From: Citrus sinensis
Lineage: Eukaryota; Streptophyta; Magnoliopsida; Sapindales; Rutaceae
Length of the DNA: 64,000 nt
Reading direction: 5' to 3'
Assembly: GCF_022201045.2 (NCBI RefSeq)
Contig: NC_068561.1
Location: 19,532,501 to 19,596,500 of the forward strand
Shown in pieces: positions 58,511-64,000 of the stretch. The position numbers and the translations under genes are program-made. Within the stretch, counting starts at the first letter, position 1. Each line of letters begins with the position of its first letter. The notes beneath the pieces are model-generated. The model did not search any database. It saw nothing but the letters and a program-made list of their open reading frames with translations, and was not told the origin of the DNA.

Positions 58511-60730
58511 TCGGGTTCGTTTTTTATTTTTTCTTATTTTTTGGAGGTTGAGCCACTGTCTATGTTCTAATTTTGCTAGTTTTTAGTATTAATAATTAGT
58601 GTTGTATGAAGCAGTGGGATTATTCAGTTGTATGATTTTGTTTAATTAGTCCAATCAATCGGCTTCATAATTGTGATATGGGTTGCTTTCTGAATGGTTA
58701 ATTATATTGGATGGTTTAATGGGATCAACTAGCATCAATTTGATTTGATATGATGGGAATTGCAGTCTAGACTTGGGATCCATTTGAATTGGTTTTTGAT
58801 TTATGTCAGCAAATTGGTGTTTCAAGGTCTTTTTGGTGTTGGTTGACTCGACAATGGATCACAATTCTCTCATGATCTTAACCGTATACCATTTTTATTG
58901 TACACCTGGCGTAGCGTCTTTACAAGCTAGGTAGGACTAAGATTATGAAAAAATCCACTAATCCATCAATAATAATATGTTATCGTACTCATTGTGAATA
59001 ACTTGCTAAAACATATTCTTTGTAAAGCATGGGAATGTTCATGCGCAATTGGGTTTGTTCCAATTTTTAGATTGTTTGGTCATGGTGGTGGAATGGGTTT
59101 CGGATTCTGATTTAGTAGGTTTGTTTAGTATTTAGTGCTGTTTGTTGATGATTTGATGGTATGATTTGTAATTCTGTTAGCTAATTGATGGATTGGAGGC
59201 GTAACGTGATTTTGTATATTTGATCATAATCATGTAGGGATCAAAATTTTATTCTATTCTGCAGCACATATCATTGTTGATATGATTCTAGAAGAAGCAT
59301 GCATGCATAACTTCATAGAAGTGTAGAATTGCATTGTTGAAGTTTGAATTTATAAATATCTTTTCTTGTGGGTGTGCCATAAACATTTTCTTTTAACTCT
59401 GCACTTTTTCTTTTTTTTGGGTATTCTGCTATAGGCAATAGGATGCTTGCATACTGCTTTTGGGCGTGTTTCCATTCAAGCTAGGGATTATTCATCAAAG
59501 TGGAGTAAAGCTGGATGAAATTATGAAAAAGAGAACTTGTCTCATGGCTGATTCCCAGTTGGACTTCTATTGAACTAATAGTGCTTTTAGTTGATGTTAT
59601 TCTACATATGCTACTTAACAGCTGCATACATCCTCATCAGTGAACCGGGAGACTTTGCTATGATATTTAAGTAGTTTGACTGCAGGCTAATGACACGACA
59701 GAATTCGATTTTGGTTTCTAAGAACTAAGATCAGCTAATATTGAAATTTATGGTCTATCTATATGTCTGCATCACTCAACATTGCTTCTTCTTTGGAACT
59801 GATTTTGTGTTTTATCATATGAGAGAAAATAGAACTTATCTTTTTGGAAGATCTTTGATTTTTTATTTGTGAAATCCATGGCTCGACGATCCTACCATTT
59901 GTTATGGTAAAAGTTGATCATTCATCAAATAATGCAAAACAGTTTAATTATTCACACGCATTGTTTCCCTATACTTGTATTGATAATGCTGAAACATGTG
60001 ACTCTTGTGTTTCCTATTGCTTCCATATCTGTAATCTCAAGTTTATATCAATAATTTTGATGTGTGTAACAAATAATAGTGGTTAATTTTTTCAGATAAC
60101 AATTGACCAACAAATGTTTTAATAGTTGAACTAAGAGTAACGTGTTAAGAGTGAGAGTACAACAGAAACTTAACACTTGTGCCGCATCATTTTGATCTGG
60201 GATTTGCTTGATTGGAATTCAGTAGTTGGGGAAAATAACAGAAGTGAAGAAGCTTCAACTGCCACTCAGCAGCTTGAGTAAATTGGAATGTGCAAACAAA
60301 ATGAAACTTGTGATTGACAATCAATCTATATTTTGGTGAATCTGATGCTTCATTTGATGCAACGTTGGATTAGTGACATGCAGCGCCTTCGACTGCCAGT
60401 TTTTGTCCAGAGAGATTGGCGTTCGTTTCTTCAAATTGCTAGGCGACATGACGTCTTTATTGTAATTAATAGATTGATCAGTCGTCTAGATATAAACGAC
60501 GTGCCCTGCCCCTGCATTTGTTACTTCGAAGTAAAAGCTAACGCCAGTCGATTGTTTCTGAAAACATAAAAAATGACTTATCGTCCACAAGTTTATGAGT
60601 TAGAAAAACGGTCGTTTCATAGTTGATGATTTGGTTCCGGACAGTCACTGCAGGCCATTCACACCTGGATCGCGATGATATTTTGCTTATGGACTATCCG
60701 ACTATGGTCATAACATGTCCACCCTGCAGT
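58511..60730. other. 3' flank of TMCO1 gene and intergenic DNA
   Basis: The first few hundred bases are the likely 3' untranslated region. The remainder is moderately AT-rich with no recognised exon. A frame at 60333-60569 is open for 78 codons but has no domain. A CG-rich patch at about 60480-60520 includes AACGACG and its inverse but nothing that I can name. Confidence 0.45.
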
Positions 60731-60738
60731 AATCTGCT

Positions 60739-61185
60739 TAGGGATGGCAAAATCCGGATCCGGGTCCGGGTTTAGCCTTTCCGGATCCGTACCCGGATAC
60801 TTTTTTTTTTTCTCGGATTCGGATTTTAACCCAGATTTTTTCACTCGGGTCCGGGTCCGGGTTCAACTCGGAAAAATTCGGGTTTTCGGATTCCGGGTTT
60901 TGAACCCGGATCAATGAATCAATATTAATTTTTAAAATTCTAAAAATAAAAAATTAATACATTTCTAAACAATAACACATTTAGATTAATCAATAAAATT
61001 AATTAAAAAAATAATATTAAAATTAAATATCCGGGTCCGGGTTAACCTAAATCCGGACCCGGACCTGAATATATCCGGGTTATTAAAATTTATTCCGGAT
61101 CCAAATTTTTTTATATTCCGGTGTGGATTCAACCCGGCCCGAATTATCCAGGTTCGTCCGGGTCCGGGTTATTTTGCCATCCCTA
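60739..61185. mobile_element. Non-autonomous hAT element (447 bp)
   Basis: The ends are TAGGGATGGCAAAAT at 60739 and its inverse ending at 61185 (ATTTTGCCATCCCTA). The identical octamer AATCTGCT flanks the element at 60731-60738 and 61186-61193. The interior is rich in CCGGGTCCGGGTT and ATCCGGAT motifs near both ends and has an AT-rich centre without coding potential. The TAGGG(A/G)TGG start is similar to that of the 3.5-kb hAT element. However, the subterminal motif differs (CCGGGT versus AACCCG), so it is probably mobilised by a different hAT transposase. Confidence 0.9.
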
Positions 61186-61193
61186 AATCTGCT

Positions 61194-61527
61194 GTCTGCA
61201 TGTGACTAGGGGCCCATCATTTAACTTCGTTTTAGCCCCTAAACTGAATGGAATTTGCGTAAGCGATTAACTACATTGATATCCAGACAATTAAAACCAT
61301 GAATGAAAAAGTCAAGTACAAATGAGATCAACAATCAATTGGGAGAATTTTAGATTGTAAATTTCGAGATAAAGATGCAAACTAGTGTAGCAATTAATTA
61401 AGTTGAGAGAGGAAATGCGTTTAATTCATAGGAATCATTGGAAAATTCTATTGTATATAGTAATTACAACTATGGTCGGTTAAGGTTAAGTAAATCGAGT
61501 GAGAACTTGTAATGTGAACAATTATAA
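61194..61527. other. Short intergenic segment
   Basis: I see nothing in it beyond AT-rich sequence between two mobile elements. Confidence 0.5.
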
Positions 61528-61950
61528 GAGATATTGTCATTTTACCATAAAAGTTTTCTAATAATTGTTTTTTTCCACTAAACATTTTAACTTTTATCAT
61601 TTTACTACTAAACTATTAACTCCATTAATAAATTGCTAATGTCGTAGGAGTAGTTTAGGAATTTTATAAAGTATAATATTTACAATTTTATCAATGAATT
61701 ATTTTAGATAAATAAAATAATCAATTAATAAAACTATTATTTCTTTGTGTATAATTAATTTAATATTTTTTAATTTAGAGGGCTAAATTACATTTACACA
61801 ATTTAGCTGTAAAATAGACTATTACTATAATTTCTATAAAAAAAACTTTGTTAATTTTAATGGCTTGGTTGTACAATAATAAATACTGAAATATTAAGTG
61901 AAAAAAGATAATTGCTAAAAAAATATGAAGTTGTACTATGATAATATCCC
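61528..61950. mobile_element. Inverted-repeat element (~0.42 kb), non-autonomous, diverged
   Basis: The left arm begins GAGATATTGTCATTTTACCA; the right, read backwards, GGGATATTATCATAGTACAA. Similarity continues through TAATAATTG or TAGCAATTATC and TTTTTTCCACTAAACATTT or TTTTTTCACTTAATATTT. The arms are about 100 bases with many differences, so this copy is old. A clear target duplication is missing. The start resembles that of the element at 46298-46969 (GATATTATTATTTTACTAC). Confidence 0.5.
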
Positions 61951-64000
61951 TAATTCTAACTCAAAGACACTTTATATTTTCTTAACCCTTTAAAGATGTA
62001 TATGAAAAATGGATAGTCGAGTAATTTGAGAATATTTTTATATTATTGGGCATATTTTAGCGCAATTCTCAAAGTGTGATGTTACATTGTTGGAGTTTCT
62101 ATTACGTGTATAAGTTTTAATAATCTGAGAATGTAATCTGTAACATAATCTATAATTTGAGACATGAAATGAAAAAAATATATATGATATATCAAGATTC
62201 TCTCTTGATATGTACTTTAAACAATATTGATGAAAATGATTGACAATTAATAAATATAATTAAAATATAAAAAGAAATTAAATCTAATTATATACTATCA
62301 TTTAAAAGCCACCTAGAATATGATACTTAATAGATCATGCATGAGAGTTCATGTCAATAAAGGATTTTATTATTTTATGTTTGTGATACGTTAAGAATCA
62401 TTTTAATGTAATTTTAGCACAAATTTAGCTCTCTTTCTCAATCTAGGTATGAAAGCCATCCTCTTCTATATGTCCAAGTGTTAGGGGACGTGCCAAGGCC
62501 AGCTAGTACCCTACCCTGCATGGTAAATTTGTCTGGTTCTCTCTCATTGAACAACAAAACTAAGAACCCCATTCGGTCGAGTAACTTTTTGAGAAAGATA
62601 GAAAAAGAAGAAAAAAAAAAAGTTTAAAACTGCTTGAGATTTTGTATTTAAGTATTGAAATAAATAACCATAAATGCTGATATCACTCATTAAATTCATT
62701 TTGTTTTTGTCCTATATATTACTAATAATAATGGTAGGGATCCAATAATTGAGTCTTAATTTTAGTCCGAATGCTATATGTGACTCATTTATTGAATAAT
62801 AAATTTCATAAGTAAAAAACGTACTTAACCACTATCTACTAAATGAATGCTACATAATTAAAATTAAAAATTAAAAAAAAACTTAAATTCTAAAATACCT
62901 AATTTTAGTCATATTGCAACCCAGAGACTCGAAATATGTTTGACTAAAAAGGGCCAAAAAAAAAAAAAAAAAAGGACTCTAAATCTATTCTCGCTGGAAA
63001 AAAGAAACCAAGTGCTATTTCAGAATGGGTCCACCATCATGCAAATTGCAAAAGTAACCGTCGACTTGTGGGTCGCATGATTTTCCACTAGTCACGTGTT
63101 ATACGCTTATACATATAATCCAAGTGTAACGTGGACTTCATGCAACGATTTTTTTTTTTAATTTTTTTAAATTTTGTTAATAGACAAATTTATTATTATT
63201 TGGACATACGTTAGAAATGTAAATACATATATTTACAACATAATTCGTAATTAATTCTACCGAGTATAATTAGAAAATTTATTCTCGCTAACAATATTTA
63301 GAGAGAAATCTAATAATTTTCCTATGAGAAAAAGTTCTAATGAAAACTCGAACTATATTAAGGGCTAATCTATCATTACGCTATAAACACAACAACTTCG
63401 CAATGAGTTTTTAAATTGATAGTATCAGTATATTTATGATACTATTATTACACATGGTGTAACTTTGTTATAATTCTTTCCAAGTTCTAAGTTCCTACAT
63501 CAAATTCTTTTTTTTTTTATTAAAAAAATTGTAGTAATATAGAGTGAGTCTTAGGTCGACAATCTCAAAGCATCCATTTGGTGATACTGTTTTTGTTCCA
63601 GGATCAATGTGGTGTATATGCTCGTGCAGTACGACCCAAGTTATCCTGATAGTGATGAAACTTAATCTCGCTAGTTCTAACAAAACAACATTCTATATCA
63701 TATCGATTTTAATATTGTAGAGTGGCCCGATTCTTAAGATACTATCGTTTCACATCAATATTTCTTTTTCGTTTTGATGATTTTTGGCGAACGTTTTGTT
63801 AGGTGGTCTGTTTGTGTTGGCATGCCATGGCAATGAAATTTAATGGATTTGGCATCTAATACTCAGCCATTAGAACCCCATGATGTCGTGGATGGTGTAG
63901 TTTGCCGAAGTTTGAATTCTTAATGTATTATTTAAGACTGAATTCTCTAAAAAATACTCCGTTAAAATTAATTTATATATCTTCTATATATCATACACAT
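61951..64000. other. AT-rich right end, no gene recognised
   Basis: Contains a run of about 19 A near 62955-62973. Around 63040-63115 the sequence is GC-richer, with a GTCACGTGTTA motif (G-box CACGTG near 63094), and might be part of a promoter for a gene beyond the window. A minus-strand frame at 63495-63683 (62 codons) has no domain that I recognise. Only short frames otherwise. Confidence 0.4.

Noticed and set aside
60333-60569. 78-codon frame as a gene
   Set aside because: No domain or family resemblance, and no splice context.
63495-63683. 62-codon minus-strand frame as a retroelement fragment
   Set aside because: No recognisable retroelement motif; too short to support.
1-64000. tRNA or rRNA genes
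   Set aside because: Box B-like stretches were checked by eye (for example near 5299 and 24918), but no cloverleaf with matching acceptor stem could be drawn; a tRNAscan-type search would settle this.

Overview
This is a 64 kb stretch of plant nuclear DNA, most probably from a woody eudicot. A rosid such as Citrus would fit, but nothing in the sequence proves the genus. The evidence is AT-rich intergenic DNA, GT-AG introns, plant-only gene families (SINAT E3 ligase, PTI1-like kinase, a plastid-targeted protein) and plant-type hAT and Mutator-like elements. There are no operons, CRISPR arrays or prokaryotic features, and I found no rRNA gene or convincing tRNA gene.

Layout. From 1 to 3.5 kb lie gene debris and repeats: a frameshifted GRF zinc-finger gene, an internally deleted UDP-glycosyltransferase fragment and a 108-bp tandem duplication. 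Nine protein-coding genes could be rebuilt exon by exon with consistent splice phases. They are an AHA1-type Hsp90 co-chaperone (minus, 3.5-4.8 kb), DNA-3-methyladenine glycosylase (plus, 10.6-13.2 kb), gamma-tubulin complex component GCP3 (plus, 14.4-17.0 kb), a SINAT RING ubiquitin ligase (plus, 22.9-24.3 kb), a PTI1-like kinase (plus, 26.1-27.7 kb), a large NST1-like protein of unknown function (plus, 32.9-40.9 kb), a plastid-targeted methyltransferase-fold protein (minus, 43.8-44.7 kb), a manganese-type cation diffusion facilitator of the MTP group (minus, 48.0-50.9 kb) and a TMCO1 homologue (plus, 57.9-58.5 kb). Neighbouring genes show no shared pathway.

Mobile DNA. The accessory content is DNA transposons. 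A 3.5-kb hAT element (53871-57407) has matching terminal inverted repeats, a perfect 8-bp target duplication and an apparently intact two-exon transposase; it lies 0.5 kb upstream of the TMCO1 gene. A 447-bp non-autonomous hAT element (60739-61185) also has a perfect 8-bp duplication. A 192-bp element (29052-29243) has a 9-bp duplication. Four longer inverted-repeat elements lie at 41.1-42.0, 42.2-42.9, 46.3-47.0 and 61.5-61.95 kb. The first of these carries an internal array of five ~83-bp repeats in an alternating A-B pattern.

No radically new system is evident. The items most worth follow-up are the intact hAT element, the fold-back element with alternating internal repeats, the in-frame retainable intron and GC-AG intron of the NST1-like gene, and the two conserved genes of unknown function.
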